From an uncultured Clostridia bacterium (GTDB lineage: Bacteria > Bacillota > Clostridia > Oscillospirales > Oscillospiraceae): 64,000 bases of DNA. The stretch covers positions 294,643-358,642 of the forward strand of contig CAMCKD010000001.1 of NCBI GenBank assembly GCA_945875335.1, written 5' to 3'. Under the pieces are notes generated by a model that did no database searches, had not been told where the DNA came from, and saw nothing but the letters and a program-made list of their open reading frames with translations. Below are positions 1 to 8,096 of the stretch, piece by piece. A program made the position numbers and the translations under genes. Position 1 is the stretch's first letter, and every line of letters begins with the position of its first letter.

Positions 1-969
1 AATCCTCAAACTTTCTGGGGAATGAATCTGGAATTCAAACATCTGTCCTTCTGGAGACTTTATAGCCAAATGAATGCCTTTGTAAGTAGCTCCTTTTTTC
101 ATGTACTTGTTATCACATTCAACTACTACATATCCCATTTCTGAGAATTTTTTCATCACATCCTGTGTTTTATCCGCAAGTTCTTCATGCTTGGCCATTC
201 CTGTGTATCTGACCAAATCCCACATATCAGCTACAATTTCCTCATCTGAAGAATTCAGTCCGTGTTCTCGTTCATCCTTACGTTTTCTTTCAATTTTATC
301 TGCAACGGAACTTCCTGTTTTTACGGAGAATTCCAGTCCAGACATTTCCATTCCGGTTGCTTCTGCAAGAGATACACAGTCCTGGGTAATCTGCTTTTCT
401 TTTCCCCGAATCTCATCATACTTCTTCTGTGCTTCCTTAGAAAACCGCTCCCCGATTATATGGTCTTTCTCCGCTGCCGTAGCAGACACAATCTTTCTAG
501 GAGCCTTTTCATTCCCACGTTTTGCTTCTTTTTCCTTCGGGGCAGGCTTTTCTGCTTTCCCGCTCTTGTTCGGCACACCGCCTTTTTCGTTAATTGCCTT
601 CCATACTTCTTTCGGTGACATTCCTTCCGTGTCGATACCTTTATTCTTTGCAATGGCATAAGCAACTGCATTATTGGCATCATCACGAGTGTCATCACCC
701 GACGCATCTATTATACCATATTTTTCAGATTTGTCAATATCTCCGCATTTATCTGAAGGATCGCTATTCAGCTTCAACTCCATATGCCTTTGGGCAATAT
801 ACTGGAGCAATATACAAGCCATATTCTCCAATTTCTTTACATTCGCAAAACAGAAATCAAGGCACTCAACAACCTTGCGCTCGGTTTCTTCGTCCCGGAA
901 GACGATGCTGTCAAATTCCTCTTGGGTCATTCCGAGTACTTCTATTGTGTTATTGTAAACATTATTCAT
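1..969 (-). CDS. Late-operon protein with RelA/SpoT-like domain (3' end beyond window)
   Basis: The frame is open from an ATG at 969 (SD GAGGTGG three bases upstream) to the window edge, giving 323 residues without a stop. Residues 1-110 are an unrecognised phage-type region. Residues 110-200 are a Lys/Glu/Pro-rich linker. From about residue 215 the pattern resembles a RelA/SpoT (p)ppGpp synthetase fold: a basic SVKTGSSVADKIERK stretch, then ADMWDLVRYT (compare the D..R.. core), then YKGIHLAIKSPEG followed by FEFQIHSPES, which parallels the YRSLHT...EVQIRT end of synthetases. Similar domains occur as toxins (ToxSAS, CapRel). Whether it makes alarmone or pyrophosphorylates tRNA cannot be told. 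It is last in the visible packaging operon. A promoter-like sequence lies inside it. The fold call is by motif only. Confidence 0.6.
   Translation of the reverse strand, partial: MNNVYNNTIEVLGMTQEEFDSIVFRDEETERKVVECLDFCFANVKKLENMACILLQYIAQRHMELKLNSDPSDKCGDIDKSEKYGIIDASGDDTRDDANNAVAYAIAKNKGIDTEGMSPKEVWKAINEKGGVPNKSGKAEKPAPKEKEAKRGNEKAPRKIVSATAAEKDHIIGERFSKEAQKKYDEIRGKEKQITQDCVSLAEATGMEMSGLEFSVKTGSSVADKIERKRKDEREHGLNSSDEEIVADMWDLVRYTGMAKHEELADKTQDVMKKFSEMGYVVVECDNKYMKKGATYKGIHLAIKSPEGQMFEFQIHSPESLRI
710..737 (-). promoter_or_regulatory. Intragenic sigma-A-like promoter
   Basis: Perfect TTGACA (732-737) and TATAAT (710-715) hexamers with a 16-bp spacer lie within the RelA/SpoT-like gene, ahead of its C-terminal domain. 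The sequence resembles the phage's other promoters but has no operator element downstream. Confidence 0.5.
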
Positions 970-987
970 GTTCCACCTCAATCAAAG

Positions 988-1026
988 ATAAAGGAGAGTT
1001 GCCTATATCAGTCAACTCTCCTTTAT
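988..1026 (-). terminator. Intergenic hairpin, probable terminator
   Basis: A 14-bp perfect inverted repeat (988-1001 and 1013-1026) with an 11-nt loop lies between the CPCC gene and the RelA/SpoT-like gene. The minus-strand transcript continues CTTTGATTG, so the U-tract is weak. It may be a partial terminator or an RNA processing site. It also lies 19 bases upstream of the next start codon. Confidence 0.55.
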
Positions 1027-1047
1027 AGTTATCATTTTGCTACGAAA

Positions 1048-1305
1048 TTATTTCTCACTACTGTTATCATCCGATGAATTGTCTTGAACACTATAAAAAG
1101 CATAGGCATCCCCAGTTGCCTTATAGCTTTCTCTCGCTTCATTAAGGCTTATGGGGTTGAAACCTGTTTCATCGGGATGTCGGACCTGATATGCACTATC
1201 CATCCATCCACAAACAGGACACTCATTATAAGAATCGTATTCCTTAAACTCATGCTTTCCACATACCGGGCATTTGAAATCCCAATTATCAATTATTCCG
1301 GCCAT
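1048..1305 (-). CDS. Cys_rich_CPCC family protein, candidate immunity protein
   Basis: An 85-residue protein. The ATG at 1305 was chosen because GAGGAGG lies nine bases upstream. Two CPVC knuckles (CPVCGKHEF and CPVCGW) are followed by NPISLNEARESY, matching the Cys_rich_CPCC pattern of two Cys pairs and a GxNxxSLxEAR segment, so it probably binds zinc. It overlaps the end of the portal-fusion gene by 17 bases. It therefore sits directly after a toxin-like C-terminal domain, the usual position of an immunity gene. An internal promoter upstream and a hairpin downstream could express it alone. The immunity role is inferred from position, not from homology to a known immunity protein. Confidence 0.75.
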   Translation of the reverse strand: MAGIIDNWDFKCPVCGKHEFKEYDSYNECPVCGWMDSAYQVRHPDETGFNPISLNEARESYKATGDAYAFYSVQDNSSDDNSSEK

Positions 1306-4051
1306 CCACAAGCGCCTCCTCAGATTTGCATTTCTCAAAATACTTTATCGCCTTTTCTATATCAAAGTCTTTTCCTTTGTCATATTTTGCAATAAAGTAA
1401 GTCTTAATTCTTTTCCCCGGAATTCCTTTTGCATACTCTCCAGTTTTCCTGTTGAATCTACAGACTTCTGGTTCCTTTGTACCATCTGGATTTATACAAT
1501 ACGAGAGATAACCGTCTATGTCACCACCGCAAGGCTGCTTCAGAAATTCCTCTGCGCCTTTCTGGTACTCCATCGCATTCTTGTAATCCGGGAACTGCCA
1601 TCCATGCCCTTTTTCAGGATGTTCCCAATGCCTACTCAAGAGCTCTTCATTCTCAAACTCCTTGCAGCTTACATTTGTTCCTCTAGCAGACGGTTTTTCT
1701 ATCGTCCCAACTTCGTTAGAAAACGGTATGTCCCTCTGCTCAGTTTTTGCGTCGGAGAAGTCTTTTCCTGCAAGCGGAGAACCCTCCTGCGCTTTCCCTT
1801 CCTCATCTATCGGGATGTGAACTCCATTTTTTGTGGTAATCCACGAAACATCCCCATCTGAAGTCTTTCCGCTTCCTCCAGTATTTGATTGCTTTTTCCT
1901 CTTTTTTGAAGCATCAAAGTTGGATTCAGCATCCAAGCCTCTTATGAAATCTCTCAAGGATATTATATCACAAATTCCAATTTTGTCAATATGTTGCGAT
2001 TCACCCTGATTCTGTTCTTTCTCTTCCTTATCAAGAAGAAGCCTGAGGATATTCACGCTATCGGCAAACGGCTGGAATAGTGACGGCTTCAGCTTCTCTA
2101 TGGTTTCCAAATCCAGGAAAACAGGGCTGCTCATTTCTTCGTCATCTGTAAGAAGTTCTCCCTCATACTCTGTACACAAGAAAATGACAGGCTGCAATCC
2201 GCTCTCAGGTTCCCATGGACCTTTACCAATCTCAATAATATTGGTAGGTGTAATCCCGAATTCTTCCTGTGTTTCCCGAATTGCCGCAGTAAGCGCATCC
2301 TCTCCAGGCTCTATATGCCCACCAGGTCCACAAATCAATCCTCTTCCTGTATCATTCTTTCTAATCCCTACCAGGATTTTCCCATCCTTCTCCACGAGAA
2401 CGCCAACAGAACCTCTTGATTCTGCATCGGTCTTAGTGGTTTCTTGTTCTGCCGGACTCATATCCTGGGGAAGTTTTGTGGCTGTTGGAGCTGCATCAGG
2501 CGCATTTCCTTCAGGCATTGTCTGGGGATTTTCATTACCACCCATCCCTGGCATTTCTGCCGGATTTCCAGCCTCCATTCCAGGCATACCCATCTGAGGC
2601 TGATTTTGCTTTTGCTCAATCTCCATCATTGCCTTGACATAATCGTTTTCAATGTCAGAAGCATCAATTATCGTATCAATTGTAAATTCATCCTCAGAAG
2701 CAAGCTTATCCCTTACCTCAGTGGAATCCAATGCGCCCATGCTCACATAAGTCTGTGCTGTTTGTGCATTGGTCAACTGAACTTGCGCTTTCTGCTGTGC
2801 AAGAGCTACCTTCTCTGTCTCAGTCATAGACCAAAGCGGAGAAAACTCTATGTCAATCTTCGGAACCTTATCAATCTCTCCAGTATGCTTTCCAGCCTGG
2901 AAGATGATAGATAAAAGATACCTCAAATTCTTTCTGACCACTCTCTTTTGGATTCTCTCTACATAATTGTAGTAATTCTCCATATCTCCCTGCCCGGTAG
3001 CATTCATTCCAGCAGGTGAACGGCCAAAAAGAACAGTCTGCGGAATAGAAGTCACCGCAGACAAGAAATTACACGTTGTATCTATGACATCCTTTACGCC
3101 AGCATATGAAAACGACCTGAAATCATAGTCCTCTCCTTCAGAATCAATGGCAATGCTATTCAACAGCCCCCTTGCCATATCAATGACCTGGAGCCTTCTG
3201 AGCGCTAAATCTTCTCCTTCTTCTGTCATCATCAATTCAGAAAGACCCTTCATTCTATATACAGCCTGAACAGATCTATCCAGCATTTTCGGAGCTGTCC
3301 CATGCGCTATCTCAGCATTTTTGATAGCCCGGTTAATTCTTACATACTCAGGCATTCCCCACATCAGATAGTTACTATTGGAGCAATTCTCCGGGAGAAC
3401 TCCATTTGTGAATACAAGGCATCTGCTATCATGGACTCGAAAACTTCCGAATCTGCTATTGATGTCATAGAACTCAGGTGTTCCAAGTCTACTCGCTCTG
3501 CTTCCAAACGGATTTTTAGGGTCATATGTAAACATGGATTGATAATCCGGCTGAATAACAGACCTATCATAAACCCTAATATCATCAATGGAACGAATTG
3601 CTCTCCAATTGACAGGCTCTTCCAGCCCTCTCCCATCATTGATGAGCATAACCGCTATTGACCCGCCAAATAGTCTCGACCACTTCAACGCAGTCATGGC
3701 AGTCTCTTCCCAGTCTAGTTCATCAAGCGCCTCTGTATAAAATTTAATGATTTTCTCATCCGTTACACCCTTCAACTCAAACCCGTGCTTGATAGCTTCC
3801 TCTGCAGGTGTATCAATTATTTTTGCAAAGATTCCATTCCCTTCATAATTGATGGTTAGCTCAGAATCATCAACTATTGGCTCTTGAGCAAAAATGTACT
3901 GCTCAGAAGAATCTTTCTGTGTTCCATACCTATTCATCATATTCACATATCCATCTGAACGGTATGACTTAACAGTTTTCCCGGTCTCTCGCTCTATAAT
4001 TCTCTCATAGTGCTTTATCCGGGATAGCCTTTCTTTATTCTGCTCTGTCAT
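1289..4051 (-). CDS. Portal protein fused to Nudix hydrolase and BECR-like toxin domain
   Basis: 920 residues from the ATG at 4051 (SD GGAGG ten bases upstream; an earlier GTG at 4069 overlaps the SD). Residues 1 to about 470 resemble phage portal proteins of the DUF1073/HI1409 type, which form the dodecameric DNA gate of the head. A Met/Pro/Gly-rich linker runs from about 480 to 535. Residues 545-665 are a Nudix domain with a complete box (GGHIEPGEDALTA through RETQEEFG). Next is a Lys-rich linker, then NGVHIPIDEEGKA near 742, a phrase common before effector domains on phage head proteins. Residues 790-920 contain CRFNRKTGEYAKG and IKTYFIAKY, resembling Barnase/EndoU/colicin-like nuclease (BECR) toxins. 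Simple portals are about 450-550 residues, so this is a large fusion. The portal and Nudix calls are firm; the toxin call is moderate. Confidence 0.85.
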   Translation of the reverse strand: MTEQNKERLSRIKHYERIIERETGKTVKSYRSDGYVNMMNRYGTQKDSSEQYIFAQEPIVDDSELTINYEGNGIFAKIIDTPAEEAIKHGFELKGVTDEKIIKFYTEALDELDWEETAMTALKWSRLFGGSIAVMLINDGRGLEEPVNWRAIRSIDDIRVYDRSVIQPDYQSMFTYDPKNPFGSRASRLGTPEFYDINSRFGSFRVHDSRCLVFTNGVLPENCSNSNYLMWGMPEYVRINRAIKNAEIAHGTAPKMLDRSVQAVYRMKGLSELMMTEEGEDLALRRLQVIDMARGLLNSIAIDSEGEDYDFRSFSYAGVKDVIDTTCNFLSAVTSIPQTVLFGRSPAGMNATGQGDMENYYNYVERIQKRVVRKNLRYLLSIIFQAGKHTGEIDKVPKIDIEFSPLWSMTETEKVALAQQKAQVQLTNAQTAQTYVSMGALDSTEVRDKLASEDEFTIDTIIDASDIENDYVKAMMEIEQKQNQPQMGMPGMEAGNPAEMPGMGGNENPQTMPEGNAPDAAPTATKLPQDMSPAEQETTKTDAESRGSVGVLVEKDGKILVGIRKNDTGRGLICGPGGHIEPGEDALTAAIRETQEEFGITPTNIIEIGKGPWEPESGLQPVIFLCTEYEGELLTDDEEMSSPVFLDLETIEKLKPSLFQPFADSVNILRLLLDKEEKEQNQGESQHIDKIGICDIISLRDFIRGLDAESNFDASKKRKKQSNTGGSGKTSDGDVSWITTKNGVHIPIDEEGKAQEGSPLAGKDFSDAKTEQRDIPFSNEVGTIEKPSARGTNVSCKEFENEELLSRHWEHPEKGHGWQFPDYKNAMEYQKGAEEFLKQPCGGDIDGYLSYCINPDGTKEPEVCRFNRKTGEYAKGIPGKRIKTYFIAKYDKGKDFDIEKAIKYFEKCKSEEALVDGRNN
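1962..1989 (-). promoter_or_regulatory. Intragenic sigma-A-like promoter upstream of CPCC gene
   Basis: Perfect TTGACA (1984-1989) and TATAAT (1962-1967) with a 16-bp spacer lie inside the portal-fusion gene, between the Nudix and toxin-like parts. A transcript would cover the toxin-coding end, but I see no well-placed in-frame ribosome binding site for it. It would then carry the CPCC gene and reach the hairpin at 988-1026. Confidence 0.55.
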
Positions 4052-4073
4052 CTCTGAACAGCCCTCCACATCA

Positions 4074-5479
4074 TCAAATCAAGTAAGCAGGGTTGAATGT
4101 TGTCTTTATTGCTATTTCATCAAATGCATTTGCAGAAGCATCAACCATGTCCTTGAACTTCCAATCCGGGAAATTCTCTAACTGGTATAGATATTCTTCA
4201 TTCCATTTCCCAAACAGCAAATCAAAATTCCCTGCCTGCCACTGTGCTGCCATCGGTTCAGCTCTTGATTGTTTACTTCCTGATTCTCTCACAGCGGTAA
4301 TATCAAACCCTGCGAGCATCTTTATATATGACTGCGCTTGCTCTTTTCCAGCTTGCCCAGGGTCTTGAGGAATCCTGATTCTTACTCTTTTGTATTTTGC
4401 TCTATCCGCTTGAGCTGTTAGCTTAATCGTATTTCTAACATCCTGTGCTGACATCTGTCTGTTAATGACATCTATTACAACATATCTGCCATTTTTTCTT
4501 CTTCCCATTAAGACTCCAGCTGTATATGCAGGGTCGCCTTTTTCATCCTTCTCAGATGCCGCCAAATCCCAACACCTGCAAAAATACGTTATGTCATCAG
4601 GTAGAATCTCCAGGATATTCCCAAGTTGAGTTCTCTTGAAGAACAATCCGGCAGATGCCTTTATCTTCCAGTTACCAGAAAGAAGTCTTTCTCTTTCAAT
4701 TTCAGGTAGTGCTTTCAGGTTTGCCAAATAGCCCGGGTCTTTCGCCAGCAATTCTTTGTTGTCATATATAGACGAAGGAATAAACGTAACAGATTTTGGT
4801 TCTGCTCTTTCCTCCGGTGTTACCAGCCCAAACTTTTCCCACAACTCTTCCTGTGTATCACCCCAGGTTATTACTCCATTTCTTCGCATCATCCATCGGA
4901 TAATCCCGCTTCTCTCTGGAATCGGATATCCGGTGTCTTGGTTAATCCACCATTCAATAAATTTTGCAACCCAGCTATCAGCATCCGGGTTGCAAGTTGC
5001 TCTGATATAAGGTTTTATTCCACAGGTGGAGCGGTTACGGGAAAGCATATAGAAAAACTGATACTCAGAAAAATGGCACAACTCATCCCAAAATATGGCA
5101 CAAATCTGACCGCCTTGATAATTCTGAACCTCCTGGTCTCTTTCTATATGCTTGAATGTGATTTTTGACGTTATTTCATTCTTCTTATTCCGAAACGTCC
5201 ATTGACCATTTGCAATACTCGCAGTCGCTCTTTTGCAGGATGAATATAAATCAACTGATGAATCCCACAAGCCACCAGCCTGAAATATCTGGTTGTAATT
5301 ATGACGGAAAATCGTACAGGTAAACCCTTTTACATTCTTGTGTCTCATGGGGTCCATCAGCAAAGAAAATGTTTTACCAGAACCAGCTGATCCTAACCAC
5401 CAAAGATTGCAATGTCAGCCTCAGTCGTCAAGAACTGCATCTGAGGACCAGGCTGTGGCCATATTTCTCTCTTTGGCAT
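4074..5479 (-). CDS. terL: Terminase large subunit, reading frame interrupted
   Basis: The DNA-packaging ATPase and nuclease that works at the portal. It starts at the ATG at 5479 (SD GAGGTGG) with MPKREIWPQPGPQ, continues to ...AIFGG and then meets an in-frame TAG at 5393-5395. In the -1 frame the protein resumes with GSAGSGKTFS (Walker A) and runs to the stop at 4074. Further motifs are AIFWDE (Walker B) and CWDLAAS...GDPAYTAG (nuclease domain acidic site). Compared with the expected GGSAGSGKT, about five extra bases sit right at the P-loop. The remainder, about 430 residues, is intact and uninterrupted. This could be a real disabling mutation, a sequencing error or recoding. SD spacing and overlap with neighbours look normal for a packaging operon. 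Confidence 0.85.
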
Positions 5480-5506
5480 AAGACCACCTCGCTTTCAAAA
5501 TGTTGC

Positions 5507-6010
5507 TTATACATTCAACTCAGATTCTGGAATCGCAATGACTCCATCTCTATGATTATCTGGAATGTAAAAAACAACATCATCATCTTCTTCATCATCA
5601 TTCTCAGCACCCATTATCATCTGAAGCTTTTGCATGGCTGCATTTTCCTCAATCTGCTGTATCGGGCTCATGCCTGACCACTCAATAATTGTCCTCGCAG
5701 CATTCAAATCACCACTCTTTAATACCTTCATAAAGAGCGCTCCCAGAATTGCCGCAAGGTTCGTCATATCCTCTTGGTCAAATCCCATCCTTTTGAGATT
5801 TGCCTTTACCTCTCCTATTGCCTCTTGCTGAAGGAAGTCTTTTGTAAGCTCTCGAAGCTCCTTTTTCTTCCTTCTCGCTTCTCCTGAAGCGATGCCTCCC
5901 TCTCTCGCAATACGCCGTTGTTCTTCCTTAGTTCTGCTGCTAAGAGGTATCAGGTTCTCATGTCCAGTTCTTTTCCCACTTTTCTCTGTTTTTTTCTCTT
6001 TTTCACTCAT
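5507..6010 (-). CDS. terS: Terminase small subunit
   Basis: A 167-residue protein directly upstream of the large terminase. The basic N-terminus (KKTEKSGKRTGHENL) and the segment LSSRTKEEQRRIAREGGIAS, followed by a Lys/Arg/Glu helix, are typical of Clostridia small terminases that recognise the packaging site. The acidic tail has an EDDDVVF run. Family assignment rests on position and this N-terminal pattern. The SD (GAGGTG) is unusually far, about 19 bases, from the ATG. Confidence 0.75.
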   Translation of the reverse strand: MSEKEKKTEKSGKRTGHENLIPLSSRTKEEQRRIAREGGIASGEARRKKKELRELTKDFLQQEAIGEVKANLKRMGFDQEDMTNLAAILGALFMKVLKSGDLNAARTIIEWSGMSPIQQIEENAAMQKLQMIMGAENDDEEDDDVVFYIPDNHRDGVIAIPESELNV

Positions 6011-6038
6011 ATTTTAGGCTATTGCCATTCACCTCTAT

Positions 6039-7175
6039 TCATCGTGGATAAGCATAAGATGATGAGCATGACGCTGATGAATCATTTCTTGTAATTCTAT
6101 CTACACACTTCATAGCATTCTCAATGGTTTCAGACATATCTGTATATTTGTACTCTGCCATTCTCCCACAACAAATAAGACCTTCTTTATCGGCTTTGTC
6201 CCGATATTTCTGGTATTTTTCATTATTCACTCTATCATTAACCGGGTAGAAAGGCTCCATTCCTCTCTTCCATTTGACTGGATATTCCTTGGAAATAACA
6301 CTCTTCGGAGACGTTGTATCAAACACAAAATGCTTGTGTTCAATCGTTCTTGTATAGGGAACATCCTTATCCGTGTAATTCACAACTGCTACTCCCTGAA
6401 CGTTCTCACAGTCATGGCTTTCCAATTCAAATTCCAACCCACGATATTCAAGTTCTCCAAATTCATATCCATAATACTCATCCAATGGACCAGTATAGAT
6501 CACTCTCTTTGCTGACTTTGAGATAGATCTATTCTTGGTATAATCAATGCCAGTAAGAACATAGCTATTTTCAAGCAGCTTTTCAATCAGCGCATTGTAC
6601 CCAATTTCGGGAATGCCCTGCCATCTGTCATTGAAATAGTTGTTATCATAGGTAAATCTCAGAGGGATTCTACGCATAATATCTGGGGGAAGCTCTTTGC
6701 AGCTCTTCCCCCATTGCTTTTCCGTATATCCCTTTATCAGCTTCTCATAAATCTCTCTTCCAACGAGATTTAATACATGCTCTTCAAGATTCTGTGGGTG
6801 TTCATTCTTGACCCGAGTTTCCTCTATGAACCTCTTTGCTTCTTCAGGTGTCGTTGCACCCCAAAGCTGGTTGAATGTATTCATGTTAAACGGGAGGTTG
6901 TACATTTCTCCTCGATAATTCGCAACAGGACTGTTCACGAATTTATTAAAGGAAGTGAATCTATTTACATACTCCCAAACCTGAGGATTGCTCGTTCTAA
7001 ATATATGCGCTCCATACAAATGCACATCAATCCCATGAATCTTTTCACACCTCAGATTGCCTCCAACGGATAACCTTCTGTCAATCACACAGCATTTACT
7101 TCCCCGACTTGTGAGAAGGTTGGCACATACAGCTCCACTTAATCCAGCTCCGACTATCAGATAGTCAAACTTCAT
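6039..7175 (-). CDS. glf: UDP-galactopyranose mutase (Glf-like)
   Basis: 378 residues. It converts UDP-galactopyranose to UDP-galactofuranose using reduced FAD. The N-terminal dinucleotide motif VGAGLSGAVCANLL is followed by VGGNLRCEKIHGIDVHLYGAHIFRTS, diagnostic of the family (active-site His/Gly region). PFNMNTFNQLWG and YTEKQWGKSCKELP are also characteristic. The ATG at 7175 overlaps the stop of the glycosyltransferase gene by four bases (ATGA), so the two are translationally coupled. Carriage between a glycosyltransferase and the terminase genes suggests a furanose sugar for modifying phage DNA or virions. Related mutases also act on other UDP-sugars, so the exact sugar is unknown. Confidence 0.92.
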   Translation of the reverse strand: MKFDYLIVGAGLSGAVCANLLTSRGSKCCVIDRRLSVGGNLRCEKIHGIDVHLYGAHIFRTSNPQVWEYVNRFTSFNKFVNSPVANYRGEMYNLPFNMNTFNQLWGATTPEEAKRFIEETRVKNEHPQNLEEHVLNLVGREIYEKLIKGYTEKQWGKSCKELPPDIMRRIPLRFTYDNNYFNDRWQGIPEIGYNALIEKLLENSYVLTGIDYTKNRSISKSAKRVIYTGPLDEYYGYEFGELEYRGLEFELESHDCENVQGVAVVNYTDKDVPYTRTIEHKHFVFDTTSPKSVISKEYPVKWKRGMEPFYPVNDRVNNEKYQKYRDKADKEGLICCGRMAEYKYTDMSETIENAMKCVDRITRNDSSASCSSSYAYPR

Positions 7176-8077
7176 GTCTTTTTCCACCTTTGGTTAAGAA
7201 TCTTCGGAGTGCAATTATTCCACTCTATTTCATGGTGAATACGATAGTTCGTAATTCCCTGCTTTCCAACCTTCACGAAACTAGGGCAGCATAGTACGGA
7301 GTAAAATGACTTTCGGTATGTACCATTGTCCTGGTATATATCTGTCATCCCACCTTTTGCCGATTGGGTTTCAGGAGTCTGTACTTGTAAATCCATCACG
7401 GAAAAACAAATGTTACCTCTGTGCCAATTCAAAATGGTAGTGGTTATATCATCATTCATTCGCATCCTGAACCAGACAGGATGGTCTCTACGCATAAGAA
7501 ATGACCCCATTGTTTTGGGAATCAGTTTCTTCTCCCAATTCTTTGACTTCACGCCCCCTAAATAATAAGAACTCAAAGATAGAGACAACCAGGTTATAGG
7601 AGCTGCATCCATATAATCACACAATACTGAAAACAATTTATCCAGGTTTGTGCAATTCGCATGCCTTACCCTCTGGCCCTCCTGATACCGATATGAGATG
7701 GCTGTGAAGTCGTCATCCAACTGGAGGTGATATTTGTATCCTAATTCATTTGCGAACTCTTGAATTTTGTTTCTGGCGAATACACCAACTCTTCTATCAG
7801 TGTCCATATCCCCAGTGTCTGTTCTGTCTGCTATTTCTTTTTTGTTAAACTGCAATACTCTTCTTCCAAATTTCTCTCTATAGATTGGCTCCTGGCTGTC
7901 CTCATCATCAATCACAACATACCAATCTCCATGATAGTTATACTTCTCAAGCATAACCGCAGTTTTGAGGTCATTCGCTCTGCCATGGGACAAAATAAAA
8001 ACCGCAAATCTCTTTTCTTTTCCTTCATACGGTTTCACGCTTTCATGGTATTTTCCATCAATATATCTGTCATCCAT
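7172..8077 (-). CDS. Glycosyltransferase, TET-associated (TAGT) type
   Basis: 301 residues. The N-terminus FAVFILSHGRANDLKT, then YVVIDDEDSQEPIYREKFG, ARNKIQEFANELGY and LQLDDDFTAI, follows the pattern of the TET/JBP-associated glycosyltransferases described in phages (GT-A fold, SxGR start, RN...G..., DDD metal site). Such enzymes are predicted to add sugars to modified bases in DNA. No TET/JBP dioxygenase or hydroxymethylase is visible in this window. It lies between a ParB-like gene and UDP-galactopyranose mutase, and is coupled to the latter. It could also glycosylate virion protein. Confidence 0.75.
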   Translation of the reverse strand: MDDRYIDGKYHESVKPYEGKEKRFAVFILSHGRANDLKTAVMLEKYNYHGDWYVVIDDEDSQEPIYREKFGRRVLQFNKKEIADRTDTGDMDTDRRVGVFARNKIQEFANELGYKYHLQLDDDFTAISYRYQEGQRVRHANCTNLDKLFSVLCDYMDAAPITWLSLSLSSYYLGGVKSKNWEKKLIPKTMGSFLMRRDHPVWFRMRMNDDITTTILNWHRGNICFSVMDLQVQTPETQSAKGGMTDIYQDNGTYRKSFYSVLCCPSFVKVGKQGITNYRIHHEIEWNNCTPKILNQRWKKT

Positions 8078-8096
8078 ATTTATTGCCCCAAATCCA

